Below, piece after piece: positions 1-7,709 of a stretch of DNA of 12,493 nucleotides (position 1 is its first letter; each line of letters opens with the position of its first letter). The stretch is taken from the NCBI GenBank assembly GCA_019314105.1, contig JAFCZY010000023.1:1-12493 (forward strand). Reading direction: 5' to 3'. This DNA comes from Deltaproteobacteria bacterium (GTDB taxonomy: Bacteria > Desulfobacterota > Desulfobacteria > Desulfobacterales > Desulfobacteraceae). The position numbers and the translations under genes were made by a program. The notes below the pieces were generated by a model. The model saw only the letters and a list, made by a program, of their open reading frames with translations, did not search any database and was not told where the DNA came from.

Positions 1-1
1 G

Positions 2-1372
2 GATCTTAAAGAATTATGGATCAATATTAATGATCCTCAATTTGCTGCAGATTCTATAGCCATTGGTCGTTTTAAGGAACCTGACAGGGTATTAAGTATT
101 TTAAGATCTCTTGAAGAACATCCCAATACCAAAAGGCTGACATCCAATGGAAGGAAAAAACTGGCAAGGCTGATTCCGGTTCTGCTTAGGAAGATCGGTG
201 AGCAAAATGACCCCGATGCTGTCTTGGTCAAATTAATTGATTTAATTATCACTATTGAAAGAAGAACCTGCTATCTGTCTTTGCTCATAGAAAACAAACG
301 GGCGCTTGAAACATTGATTACTCTTGCTCAGAAAAGCCCCTGGATTATTTCTTTCCTTTCAAAGCATCCAGTATTGCTGGATGAACTCATGCATCCTGCC
401 ACGCTCTATTCTCCACCTGACAGACAGGCCCTGGAAAAAGAGCTGAAGAACCGTATGGCAAGTATCCCGCCAGGCGATGTTGAGTTTTTAATCGAGGAAC
501 TGTGTATTTTCAGGCAAGTCAATTACCTGCGGGTTTCTGCAGCAGATATAAGTGGAAATTATCCCTTAATGAAAGTCAGTGATCATTTGACATATATTGC
601 AGAGACTGTTCTTGCTCAAGTGCTTTTAAGTTCATGGGATATTGTGGCACAAAAATATGGTATTCCGCAGGGGTTGTCAGATGGGAACCTCTATCATTGC
701 GGGTTTGTTGTTATCGTATACGGTAAAGTAGGCGGCCTTGAAATGGGGTATAAATCAGATATTGATATTGTCTTTTTGCATAAGGGAAAATCAGGGGTTA
801 CACAGGGAAAAGCGAAGAAGAGCATTGATAATATCCGGTTTTATTCAAACCTGGGACAGAGAATCATTAATGCTTTAACCCTGCATACTCCTGCAGGTAC
901 TTTATATGGAGCAGATATGAGGCTGCGACCGGGGGGTAATTCCGGAATGATTGTCTCCCACATCGATGCCTTTGAAGATTATTTGAAAAATCAGGCTTGG
1001 ACATGGGAGCATCAGGCATTGATCAGGGCCAGGCCTGTTGCAGGCGATAAAGCGCTTTGTTCAAGGTTCAATGAGATCAGAAAGACTGTTCTGACAGAAA
1101 AAAGGGATGCCAAAGCATTAAAAAAAGAAGTCGGTGATATGCGGGAACGAATGCGGGACGAGCGCTTAAAATACAAAAAGGATTTTTTTGATTTAAAGCA
1201 ATCAAAGGGCACAGGATGTGAGAGTGAACGACTCCAAAATGCCTATCTTGTCATGCGAAAGGCCATACACAGGCTTAATCTCCAGGAGAAGAGCCTTGAG
1301 ATTCCCCAAACTCATTTTTTAGAAATGAGAGAACATGTTATTGATATATATGATAAATATTTAGCAGGTTAA
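2..1372 (+). CDS. glnE: Bifunctional glutamine synthetase adenylyltransferase/deadenylylase, C-terminal portion (5' end outside window)
   Basis: The frame is open from base 2 and ends at a TAA at 1370-1372, so the 5' end lies off the window and any internal ATG is not the start. GlnE adenylylates glutamine synthetase (inactivating it) and removes the AMP, in response to PII and glutamine. The visible part matches the C-terminal adenylylating half (AT-C): a FLSKHPVLLDELMHP stretch near 345-400, then the nucleotidyltransferase motif YGKVGGLEMGYKSDIDIVFLH, whose metal-binding Asp codons are at 758-760 and 764-766, then TPAGTLYGADMRLRPGGNSG, EHQALIRARPVAGD and a charged helix ending in FFDLK. Odd points: the usual GYGK reads VYGK, and after FDLK the protein jumps almost directly to the AYLVMRKAIHRLNLQ helix. 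Family members known to me carry about 40 more residues there, including GGxxDIEF. The reading frame is uninterrupted. The family is certain; full activity is doubtful. Confidence 0.93.
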   Translation, partial: DLKELWININDPQFAADSIAIGRFKEPDRVLSILRSLEEHPNTKRLTSNGRKKLARLIPVLLRKIGEQNDPDAVLVKLIDLIITIERRTCYLSLLIENKRALETLITLAQKSPWIISFLSKHPVLLDELMHPATLYSPPDRQALEKELKNRMASIPPGDVEFLIEELCIFRQVNYLRVSAADISGNYPLMKVSDHLTYIAETVLAQVLLSSWDIVAQKYGIPQGLSDGNLYHCGFVVIVYGKVGGLEMGYKSDIDIVFLHKGKSGVTQGKAKKSIDNIRFYSNLGQRIINALTLHTPAGTLYGADMRLRPGGNSGMIVSHIDAFEDYLKNQAWTWEHQALIRARPVAGDKALCSRFNEIRKTVLTEKRDAKALKKEVGDMRERMRDERLKYKKDFFDLKQSKGTGCESERLQNAYLVMRKAIHRLNLQEKSLEIPQTHFLEMREHVIDIYDKYLAG

Positions 1373-2649
1373 GAAATCAAAACAAGGCTGAGCCAGGGCC
1401 AGTAGGTAATGATAAGGACGGCCAGAAGCAGAACCAGCATAAACGGGATAGTGGCTTTGTAAATATCAATAATGGGTTTATTAAACCGGTACCCGGCAAT
1501 GAACAGATTCATCCCCACAGGCGGGGTAAAATACCCGATCTGCATATTGGCAAGAAAAATGATACCCAGATGAACGGGATCAACCCCATATTCCAATGCA
1601 ACCGGCAGCATCAGAGGGACCATGATAATAATGGCTGAAAAAATATCCAGCATGGCTCCAAGAATCAAAAGAAAGATATTTAAAAGAATTAAAAAAACAA
1701 GCTTACTGGTCACATAGGTCTGACAGAGGTCAAACAACTTCATGGGCACTTCAGCATCAATCAGGTAATTTGTAAAGCCCAGGGAAACCCCCAGTATTAA
1801 AAGGATTCCTCCCACCATCACCATTGAATCCCTGACGATGGCGGTAAGTCGGGACAGCCGAATTTCTTTATAAATAAAGATTTCCACGATTAGTACATAC
1901 ATCGCTGTCACGGCAGCTGCTTCGGAAACGGCAAAAAATCCTGAGTAAATGCCTGTAAATACGAATATGGGCAGCGGAATTTCCCAGATGGACTCCCTGA
2001 CAGCAGATAAGGCCTTTTTTAAAGAAAAAGATGTTAATGGGACAGGGGCTTTCCGGTTGGCCCAGATACTCCATAAGGAGAGAAGGAGTATCATTAAAAT
2101 GGCAGGCAGAATGCCGGCAATAAATAATTTTTCAATTGAGATTTCTTGCCCTGAACTCATCTGCTGGGCAATCACCCCATACAGGATCAGAGGAAGAGAC
2201 GGGGGAAGCAAAAGCCCTAAGCTCCCGGAGGTCGTTACAAGCCCAAGACTGAAATTGTCTTTATAACCCGCCTCTTTCAGCGCCGGATACAGCAGTGCCC
2301 CCATAGCGACAATGGTGACCCCTGACGCTCCGGTAAAGGCCGTAAAAAGGGCGCAGACAATAAAAGCAACAATGGCAAGCCCTCCCGGCATCCATCCGAA
2401 AAAGGCCTGGGTCAGTCTGACAAGACGTCCCGAGGTATTGCTCTCACCCAGCATATATCCGGCAAAGGTAAACATGGGCAATGCCAGGAGAATCGGGGTG
2501 TCTGCAATACGATACAGTTCTATGGCCATGACGGATAAATTAATATCGCTTAAATAAAACCCCGTCATGGCGGCAGCAATGATAATGCTGAAAAGCGGTG
2601 CTCCCAGAAGAGCAAAAAGAATCAGTATGGCAATGAGTAAAACTATCAT
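1369..2649 (-). CDS. dctM: TRAP transporter large permease subunit (DctM)
   Basis: This 426-residue polytopic inner-membrane protein is of normal length for DctM, the ion-coupled transport channel of TRAP systems. It is hydrophobic throughout, and recognisable family motifs include ALPMFTFAGYMLGESN (residues 56-71), FTGASGVTIVAMGALLYPAL, SGSLGLLLPPSLPLILYG (141-158, with the PPS turn at 149-151) and the second-half counterpart GYFTPPVGMNLFIAG with TPPVG at 375-379. Its ATG overlaps the TGA of dctQ as ATGA (2646-2649), indicating translational coupling as the last gene of the tatT-dctP-dctQ-dctM operon. Its stop overlaps the glnE stop by four bases on the opposite strand, with no terminator-like hairpin between them. 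The substrate cannot be read from this subunit. Confidence 0.96.
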   Translation of the reverse strand: MIVLLIAILILFALLGAPLFSIIIAAAMTGFYLSDINLSVMAIELYRIADTPILLALPMFTFAGYMLGESNTSGRLVRLTQAFFGWMPGGLAIVAFIVCALFTAFTGASGVTIVAMGALLYPALKEAGYKDNFSLGLVTTSGSLGLLLPPSLPLILYGVIAQQMSSGQEISIEKLFIAGILPAILMILLLSLWSIWANRKAPVPLTSFSLKKALSAVRESIWEIPLPIFVFTGIYSGFFAVSEAAAVTAMYVLIVEIFIYKEIRLSRLTAIVRDSMVMVGGILLILGVSLGFTNYLIDAEVPMKLFDLCQTYVTSKLVFLILLNIFLLILGAMLDIFSAIIIMVPLMLPVALEYGVDPVHLGIIFLANMQIGYFTPPVGMNLFIAGYRFNKPIIDIYKATIPFMLVLLLAVLIITYWPWLSLVLIS

Positions 2650-3155
2650 TGCGGGATGCGCTTAAACAGTTTAGAAAAGCCGGTGAAAGAAAATAAAATA
2701 TACCTGAGACAGATAATGGCAAATGAAACCGGGATAATGCTTTCACAGACCCAGGCCGGGATATTTGCAAATACTATAAGACCATCCTCTCTTTCCATCA
2801 TCACGAATTCAAGGCTGAAATATGCCATCACAGCACAAATCAGTGCTGTGAAAATAGATATCATAAGCGTTGTCTGTTTTTTGATTCTGTCAGGAAGATA
2901 CCGGGATATCACATCAATACTGATGTGATGGTTGTTCCTGCTGGCAACCATCGCACCGATAAGGCCGATCCATAAAACCAGTACCCTGATAAGCTCGTCG
3001 CCCCAGAGAATCCCGGAGTCAAACAGGTTTCTCATAACAATTTGCAGTACGGCCATGAAGATCATTGAAAGCAGAAGCCCGATAAGAATACTGTCCTCAA
3101 TCTTTTGAAGGACCGTAATGATATATCGGGTGAAAGACGTTTTTTTACGGGTCAT
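2646..3155 (-). CDS. dctQ: TRAP transporter small permease subunit (DctQ)
   Basis: A 169-residue protein with about four predicted membrane segments, typical of DctQ, which pairs with DctM in the inner membrane. The segment ILWGDELIRVLVLWIGLIGAMVASRNNHHISIDV carries the family pattern of an acidic-Arg pair in an amphipathic stretch, a W-hG-hGA membrane segment and the following basic, His-containing loop (described here only as a pattern). The gene starts with ATG at 3153-3155, inside the last codons of dctP (11-base overlap), without a convincing Shine-Dalgarno, so translation is probably coupled to dctP. It ends in a 4-base overlap with dctM. Sequence is poorly conserved in this family, so the position between dctP and dctM is a large part of the evidence. 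Confidence 0.93.
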   Translation of the reverse strand: MTRKKTSFTRYIITVLQKIEDSILIGLLLSMIFMAVLQIVMRNLFDSGILWGDELIRVLVLWIGLIGAMVASRNNHHISIDVISRYLPDRIKKQTTLMISIFTALICAVMAYFSLEFVMMEREDGLIVFANIPAWVCESIIPVSFAIICLRYILFSFTGFSKLFKRIPQ

Positions 3156-4167
3156 TGGTGAGGTCTGTGTTTGAATGAAAATTTTTTAGGTGCACATCCA
3201 GTTGATCAACCACATCCCGGGGCAGGATTCCGGATTCGATCATTTTTTTTGATGCCGTATCGGCCACTTTTTGCCAATCATCTAGGGCATCCTGTGACGG
3301 GGTGATAAATGTTATCCCCCTGTTTTTCAACGCCTGGATTGCCTTAATATCATCTTCCCTGTTTTGAATATCAATTTCTTTCAATGCTTTGGTCATGACG
3401 TGTGTGACAATTTTCCGGTCCGATTCCGCGATTTTTAAAAATTTCTTTTTATCAATGGCAAGTACGGCATACAGATAAATCAGGGGCATGTCCGTTACAT
3501 ATTTAATCTGGGTATGCCATTGCAGTACAATAGCGCCGACAGGAGAGGTTGCCACCGTGTTAATCAAACCGGACTGGAGGCTGGTTCGAACATCTGCAAT
3601 GGGCAGGGGAATGGGGGTGAGGCCAAAGGCCTTTATGGAATCCCGGCTGATTTTATCATTGTCCGGAATCCATACTTTCTGATTTATTAGATCCTGTACC
3701 GTCTCTACGGGTTTTTGTGACATAATGTATGCAAATCCACCGCCCATGAGCCCAAACGTCACAAATCCGGCTTTATCAAGGCCGTCAATAATATACTGGT
3801 CCATATGTTTTCTGACATAGCCCACTTCTTCAAGAGTTTTAAATTTTAAAGGTTGTGCATAGATCTGATTTGCCGGAAAAAAATGGGAAAGGCTTCCACC
3901 CACAACAGCGCCGCCGTGCAGCTGGCCAATACGGATTTTTCTTAAAACCGTTTTATCATTGCCCATGACACCGCCAGGATAGAATTTGAATATCACACGA
4001 TTATCGGTTTCTTCGGCAACCTGTTTTGCACCCATCCGCATTTTTTCCATCCACATGGAGCCTTCGGGTGACAGGGTGGCTATTTTCAGTTTGACAGCAT
4101 AGACAGTATTTGTTGTGAGCATAATAAACAGTATCAACACCACCTGTTTAAGAATTTGGAAAATCAT
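3145..4167 (-). CDS. dctP: TRAP transporter periplasmic substrate-binding protein (DctP/TatP-like)
   Basis: A 340-residue secreted solute receptor. Residues 1-24 form a Sec signal peptide with a likely VYA|V cleavage; the mature start VKLKIATLSPEGSMWM and the region FKFYPGGVMGNDKTVLRKIRIGQLHGG are typical of DctP proteins. A GGAGAT Shine-Dalgarno lies about 6 bases before the ATG. The region where classical members have K-[IM]-R-V-P, with the Arg clamping a substrate carboxylate, here reads QKVWIPDNDKISR (residues 163-175), so Trp166 replaces the Arg. The downstream ADVRTSLQSGLINTVATSPVGAIVLQWHT is conserved in sense. The gene sits 23 bases after the T-component lipoprotein gene and overlaps dctQ, so it is the P component of a TPAT. 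I infer a ligand that is not a standard small dicarboxylate, perhaps hydrophobic as proposed for the Treponema TatP; this is not shown by the sequence. Confidence 0.94.
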   Translation of the reverse strand: MIFQILKQVVLILFIMLTTNTVYAVKLKIATLSPEGSMWMEKMRMGAKQVAEETDNRVIFKFYPGGVMGNDKTVLRKIRIGQLHGGAVVGGSLSHFFPANQIYAQPLKFKTLEEVGYVRKHMDQYIIDGLDKAGFVTFGLMGGGFAYIMSQKPVETVQDLINQKVWIPDNDKISRDSIKAFGLTPIPLPIADVRTSLQSGLINTVATSPVGAIVLQWHTQIKYVTDMPLIYLYAVLAIDKKKFLKIAESDRKIVTHVMTKALKEIDIQNREDDIKAIQALKNRGITFITPSQDALDDWQKVADTASKKMIESGILPRDVVDQLDVHLKNFHSNTDLTNDP

Positions 4168-4190
4168 GGATATCTCCGGTTTAACATCAT

Positions 4191-5090
4191 TTAAAAATAA
4201 TCATCCGCACCATCTATCAATTCCCTGGCCTGTAGTTGAGCCCGGGTATTTACAAGGGTATAGCCCGGCACATAGGGATCGGCAGCTATTACATCTTTTA
4301 GCAATTGATCATAAAGCGTTCTGTCAAATACCATCTTTGCATACAATTTTGCATAAAGAACCTTTACCATCAGATTTTTTCCTTGGGATAATTTGACAGC
4401 CCTGTCAAAATAACGTTTGCCCAATTCGGTTTTGCCGCCAAGAGCAGGCGGCAGAAAGGTTGCCAGTGTTCCTAGGTATAGATATGCAGCACCGTCCTTA
4501 TAGGTTTCATCAAGTTCAATTACCTTTTGCATGATGATTTCAATATATGACATGTCTGCGATGGCATTAAAGTCATTCTTATTGGCCATGATCCAACCGG
4601 CCCAGGCATTGCCAAGGGCAAAAAGGGCGGGAACCTGTTTTTTCTTCATCGTTGACATAATTTTTTCAAAGTCTTCAAATGTTTTGGATTTAAGCATACA
4701 GGCATCTTTTTTCTCAAGACAAATAGCCTGATTGGCATAATTCAGGGCTTTATCAGCCATTTTTCGGGATCGGCCAACATCTTTTACAAATAAATCTGCA
4801 TAGGCAGTGTACAACATGCTGGCCGTGGATAGCAGGGTTTCATTTCTCGGATCTTTGCTGATCAGGCTGTCGATCATCAGCAAATAGGCCGGGGCCCCGG
4901 TCTTTACCAGAGTTAAATCGTCATTGTTTACAATCGTGTCGGAAAGATGTTCCATCATGTCTGATGTGGCGGATGATATGATGACCGCGCATCCTGACAA
5001 AAAAAAGAGACTGATGATACAAAAAACAAAGATACCAGCAGATGATACGGATTGTTTGAAATTATGGTTCACCATCCGAAGAAGAATCAT
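4191..5090 (-). CDS. tatT: TRAP transporter T-component (TatT) family TPR-like lipoprotein
   Basis: About 299 residues beginning with a lipoprotein signal: a basic/polar N terminus, a hydrophobic stretch and lipobox LSGC, with Cys34 as lipidation site when counted from the ATG at 5088-5090. The rest is helical and TPR-like, for example the KAALNYA-type helices, YLYLGTLATFLPPALGGKTE and LGKRYFDRAVKLSQGKN; the PP-x-LGGK turn followed by a YFDRAVKLS helix is characteristic of TatT. TatT (studied in Treponema pallidum as Tp0956) binds the DctP-like TatP protein and is proposed to help deliver ligand to the TRAP permease. Start choice: AAAGGA lies 12 bases before this ATG and 9 before an in-frame TTG at 5091-5093, so TTG is possible; a further ATG at 5073-5075 has no clear site. 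First gene of the operon, with dctP only 23 bases downstream. Family assignment rests on motif memory plus context. The symbol is unrelated to twin-arginine transport. Confidence 0.85.
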   Translation of the reverse strand: MILLRMVNHNFKQSVSSAGIFVFCIISLFFLSGCAVIISSATSDMMEHLSDTIVNNDDLTLVKTGAPAYLLMIDSLISKDPRNETLLSTASMLYTAYADLFVKDVGRSRKMADKALNYANQAICLEKKDACMLKSKTFEDFEKIMSTMKKKQVPALFALGNAWAGWIMANKNDFNAIADMSYIEIIMQKVIELDETYKDGAAYLYLGTLATFLPPALGGKTELGKRYFDRAVKLSQGKNLMVKVLYAKLYAKMVFDRTLYDQLLKDVIAADPYVPGYTLVNTRAQLQARELIDGADDYF

Positions 5091-5124
5091 CAATAAATCA
5101 AATCCTTTATCTATTTGGAGATTT

Positions 5125-5143
5125 TAATAACAGCCAGTTATTA
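5125..5143. promoter_or_regulatory. Short palindrome upstream of tatT, possible operator
   Basis: TAATAAC (5125-5131) and GTTATTA (5137-5143) form a perfect 7-bp inverted repeat around AGCCA, about 33 bases upstream of the tatT start in the 108-base gap after the EamA gene. Read in the direction of the operon it is followed by AAAATC rather than a T-run, so it is a poor terminator. It may be an operator for the TRAP operon. In AT-rich DNA such a repeat can also occur by chance, and I see no convincing -35/-10 pair next to it. Confidence 0.3.
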
Positions 5144-5201
5144 TTCAGATTGAAAATTAACTCGTTTCATCAAAAAAAGCAACTAAGGATTCACGATAAT
5201 A

Positions 5202-6041
5202 TTAAAACGCAGATATAAGCGCGATACCTGTTATGGCGAGAATGACGCCGGAAAACTGGATTTTCTGTATTCTCTCGCCTGCGATAATCATTGAAAGGAT
5301 AATAGTAACGGCAGGATACATGGAGCTTATGACAGCAACCTGACTGAGCATTCCTTTTGAAGTCGCCAGAGCAAAGCAAAACGCAGCCATGGTGTCCATG
5401 AAGCCCATTAGAAGAATATAGGGTAATTGAATTTTTCCGACGTTAACGCTAACTTTTGCAAAAAGGAGCGAAGGGATCAAAAGGATGAGTCCGGATGATC
5501 TCATGATCATGGATGCCCAGATCGGGTGATGGGTGCAGGCCTTGTCCATTGTTATGAAATAGAATCCCACTAAAAATGCTGAGCCAACAGCAAGCCCGAC
5601 GCCTTTGGTGAGTTTTTTTCCGGTTTTCCCCGAATTCTTCTCCATGACCGCCATTAATGACCCCAAAATGGCAATGACAATACCCAACAGGCTTAAACCG
5701 GACAGGGTATCACCAAAAAAAATTCCCCAGATGACCGGCAGAATAACGCCTGTTGCACTAATGGGAGCCAGGATAGACATGGTCCCTACAGCAAGGCTGC
5801 GATATAATAGAAATATAGCGATAACTCCTATGAACCCTGCCGGGATGGCCCAGAAAAGAAGCGGATCATTGGGCAGGGGGTTGTCCAACAAAAAAAGAAG
5901 TCCACCAAGAAGAAAAGTCCCCACTAGGGAGGAGATCATCAAAATGCTGAGAGTGGGCAGGTTACGGCTTTTAAGCCCTCCGATAAAATCTGCGGTGCCC
6001 CAGCCGAAACAGGCAAATATGGATAATGTAATCGGTAACAC
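5202..6041 (-). CDS. EamA/DMT superfamily membrane transporter
   Basis: A 279-residue protein built of about ten hydrophobic segments arranged as two EamA repeats (roughly residues 2-131 and 147-277), the layout of drug/metabolite transporters. The first repeat contains FGWGTADFIGGL and SLAVGTMSILAPISATGVILPV; the second contains the corresponding FCFALATSKGMLSQVAVISSMYPAVTIILSMIIAGERI. A basic loop with KNSGKTGKKLTKG separates the halves. Start is GTG at 6039-6041, with AGGG seven bases upstream, giving the expected direct entry into the first membrane segment. Substrate is not predictable: family members export amino acids, metabolites or drugs. It is transcribed away from the lysR gene, which makes it the most likely target of that regulator. 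It could be co-transcribed with the tatT operon 108 bases downstream, but nothing demonstrates this. Confidence 0.9.
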   Translation of the reverse strand: MLPITLSIFACFGWGTADFIGGLKSRNLPTLSILMISSLVGTFLLGGLLFLLDNPLPNDPLLFWAIPAGFIGVIAIFLLYRSLAVGTMSILAPISATGVILPVIWGIFFGDTLSGLSLLGIVIAILGSLMAVMEKNSGKTGKKLTKGVGLAVGSAFLVGFYFITMDKACTHHPIWASMIMRSSGLILLIPSLLFAKVSVNVGKIQLPYILLMGFMDTMAAFCFALATSKGMLSQVAVISSMYPAVTIILSMIIAGERIQKIQFSGVILAITGIALISAF

Positions 6042-6097
6042 TTGATAGCCCTCATGGGTGGTCGTAATTAAATGATTCTTTTGCTTGTTTTAAACAT

Positions 6098-6132
6098 AGA
6101 TTAAAGATATAAATTAGTAAAATTAATCTTTA
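6098..6132. promoter_or_regulatory. Divergent promoter region with inverted repeat, candidate LysR operator
   Basis: The ~115-base gap between the EamA gene and lysR is strongly AT-rich. In it AGATTAA (6098-6104) is matched by TTAATCT (6123-6129), and the overlapping TAAAGAT (6102-6108) by ATCTTTA (6126-6132). LysR-type regulators commonly bind dyads containing T-N11-A in a shared divergent promoter, and the position 25-60 bases before lysR fits autoregulation plus control of the transporter. The operator role is inferred from location and symmetry only. Confidence 0.4.
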
Positions 6133-6156
6133 TTATCGATTGAATAAGTATTGATT

Positions 6157-7092
6157 ATGCTACCTGATTTAAACAGATTAAGAATATTTTACCATGTCTA
6201 TTCATTGCAAAGCATTAATATGGCGGCAAAAAATCTTCATCTTACCCAGCCGGGCGTAAGCCAGCACATAAAAAAACTTGAATTTGAAATAAAAACCCCT
6301 TTGTTTATCAGACGTCACAAAAAAATTATTCCCACCCGGGCAGCAGATAAGCTGTTTGACATGGTTAAACCATTTATGGAAACCTTAGGCAGCGAAATCA
6401 AAAATATTTCAAAACCAATGGACTACCCCTACGGACGGCTCAGAATTGGCGCGCCTCTTGAATTTGGAAAGACATATTTCCCGGCCATTTGTCAAGCTTT
6501 TAGAGAAAAGTACAATCAGGTGACCTTTAAAATAAGGCTTGAAGAACCGGACCAGCTCCTGGATATGTTAAATAGCGGATCGCTTGATTTTGTGGTGATT
6601 GATTATTTTTCAGCCAAAGACCAGTTTTTGGGAAGACCGGAACAATACAAAATAGATCTTCTGGCAGAAGAAACCTTTGTTCTGGCAAGTTCAAAAGAGT
6701 ATTTTGAAAATACGATGAAAAAAAATATTTCCTTTGAAACCCTTATGTCAATGAACTTTATTACTGACGAACATGAACCCTTTATTTTGAAACACTGGTT
6801 CTGGCATTATTTCAAAAAATCAATTTTAAAATTTAATATCATCATGGCCATTGAAAGCCACCAGGCACTCTTAAATTGTGTCAGGCTTGGGATGGGGCTG
6901 GCCATTACAGCCGATCATCTGATCTGGGAAGAAATTGAAACAGGAAAAATAATTCCGATTTTTCCCTCTAAAAAAAAAGTGATTAATGAAATTTCTTTAG
7001 TGCAACTCAGAGACAAGAAACCCACGCTGACTGAAGAAACGTTTCAAACCTTTTTTAAAAAACAGATAAAGGCAAAAGAGAGCTTGAAATAA
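6157..7092 (+). CDS. LysR-family transcriptional regulator
   Basis: A 311-residue protein (from ATG 6157-6159) of normal LysR length. The N-terminal winged helix-turn-helix is clear: LNRLRIFYHVYSLQSINMAA and then KNLHLTQPGVSQHIKKLE, recognition helix around residues 30-42, followed by the LFIRRHKKIIPTRAADKL wing. A linker helix leads to the periplasmic-binding-protein-like effector domain from about residue 88 (YGRLRIGAPLEFGKTYFPAI) to the end, with LNCVRLGMGLAITADHLI near the C-terminal part. An in-frame TTG at 6151 is an alternative start; neither has a strong Shine-Dalgarno. It is divergent from the EamA transporter, which it probably regulates; the inducer is unknown. The CBS-domain gene is 155 bases downstream on the same strand. 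Confidence 0.95.
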   Translation: MLPDLNRLRIFYHVYSLQSINMAAKNLHLTQPGVSQHIKKLEFEIKTPLFIRRHKKIIPTRAADKLFDMVKPFMETLGSEIKNISKPMDYPYGRLRIGAPLEFGKTYFPAICQAFREKYNQVTFKIRLEEPDQLLDMLNSGSLDFVVIDYFSAKDQFLGRPEQYKIDLLAEETFVLASSKEYFENTMKKNISFETLMSMNFITDEHEPFILKHWFWHYFKKSILKFNIIMAIESHQALLNCVRLGMGLAITADHLIWEEIETGKIIPIFPSKKKVINEISLVQLRDKKPTLTEETFQTFFKKQIKAKESLK

Positions 7093-7247
7093 TCAGATAT
7101 GGGTCATTTCAGAGGACCGGATATTCTGTTTTCTAATATCTTGGAATCCAGACCAAATGGTGCTTGCAATCCCATGTTGTATGGATTATCCTATCTTAAC
7201 TGTTTATGAATTTTAATTTTATAAATGAATTAGGTGTAAAGAAAATT

Positions 7248-7709
7248 ATGAAAACATTTGTTAAAGATATTATGGTCACTGATTTTGATACAATTCGGTT
7301 TGATGAAACTGTTGAAAAAGCTATTCAAATGATTTTAAACGGCAAAATCAGAGAAACCGGTGACAAAACCACCAGTCTTATGGTGCTTGATAACGTAAAT
7401 ATGTTTGTGGGAATAATCACAATGGCTGATATTCTTTATCATCTGCGGCCCACTTTTTTAAATTATGGGATAAGTGGCGACCAGGTATCATGGACTGAAC
7501 AATTTGATATAGCGATGAAAAATCTTAAAGGAAAAGAAGTACGACAACTTATGAGCACTAATATAGTTGGCGCTTCGGTTGATGAACATCTTATGGTTAT
7601 ATTGGATCGTATGGTAAAAAATAAATACCATAGACTTCCTGTATTAAAAGGTGGGAAGCCTATTGGTATTGTATATATCGCTGATATTTACTTTCATTTT
7701 TTTTCATAA
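7248..7709 (+). CDS. Tandem CBS-domain protein
   Basis: A 153-residue stand-alone protein of two CBS domains, roughly residues 1-60 (VKDIMVTDFDTIRFDETVEK ... MFVGIITMADILYHL) and 96-153 (VRQLMSTNIVGASVDEHLMV ... YHRLPVLKGGKPIGIVYIADIYFHF). CBS pairs bind adenine nucleotides and act as energy or redox-state sensors or as regulators of partner proteins; no catalytic domain is fused here. I chose ATG 7248 because AGGTG precedes it by about 11 bases, and the first residues then match a normal CBS start. An upstream in-frame ATG at 7206 would add 14 residues but has no ribosome site. The gene is bounded by an orphan intergenic region on the left and is convergent with the aldehyde oxidoreductase operon on the right, so its partner is unknown. 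The second CBS ends right at the C terminus. Confidence 0.88.
   Translation: MKTFVKDIMVTDFDTIRFDETVEKAIQMILNGKIRETGDKTTSLMVLDNVNMFVGIITMADILYHLRPTFLNYGISGDQVSWTEQFDIAMKNLKGKEVRQLMSTNIVGASVDEHLMVILDRMVKNKYHRLPVLKGGKPIGIVYIADIYFHFFS

Noticed and set aside
1949..2266. Plus-strand 105-codon open frame inside dctM
   Set aside because: Shadow frame of a conserved membrane protein; no ribosome site or recognisable domain.
5605..6045. Plus-strand 146-codon open frame opposite the EamA gene
   Set aside because: It is antisense to a clear ten-segment membrane protein, has basic/Pro-rich composition typical of a shadow frame, and has no family resemblance.
7120..7140. GATATT/AATATC inverted repeat after lysR as a terminator
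   Set aside because: Only six AT-rich base pairs with a nine-base loop and no T-tract; too weak to call.
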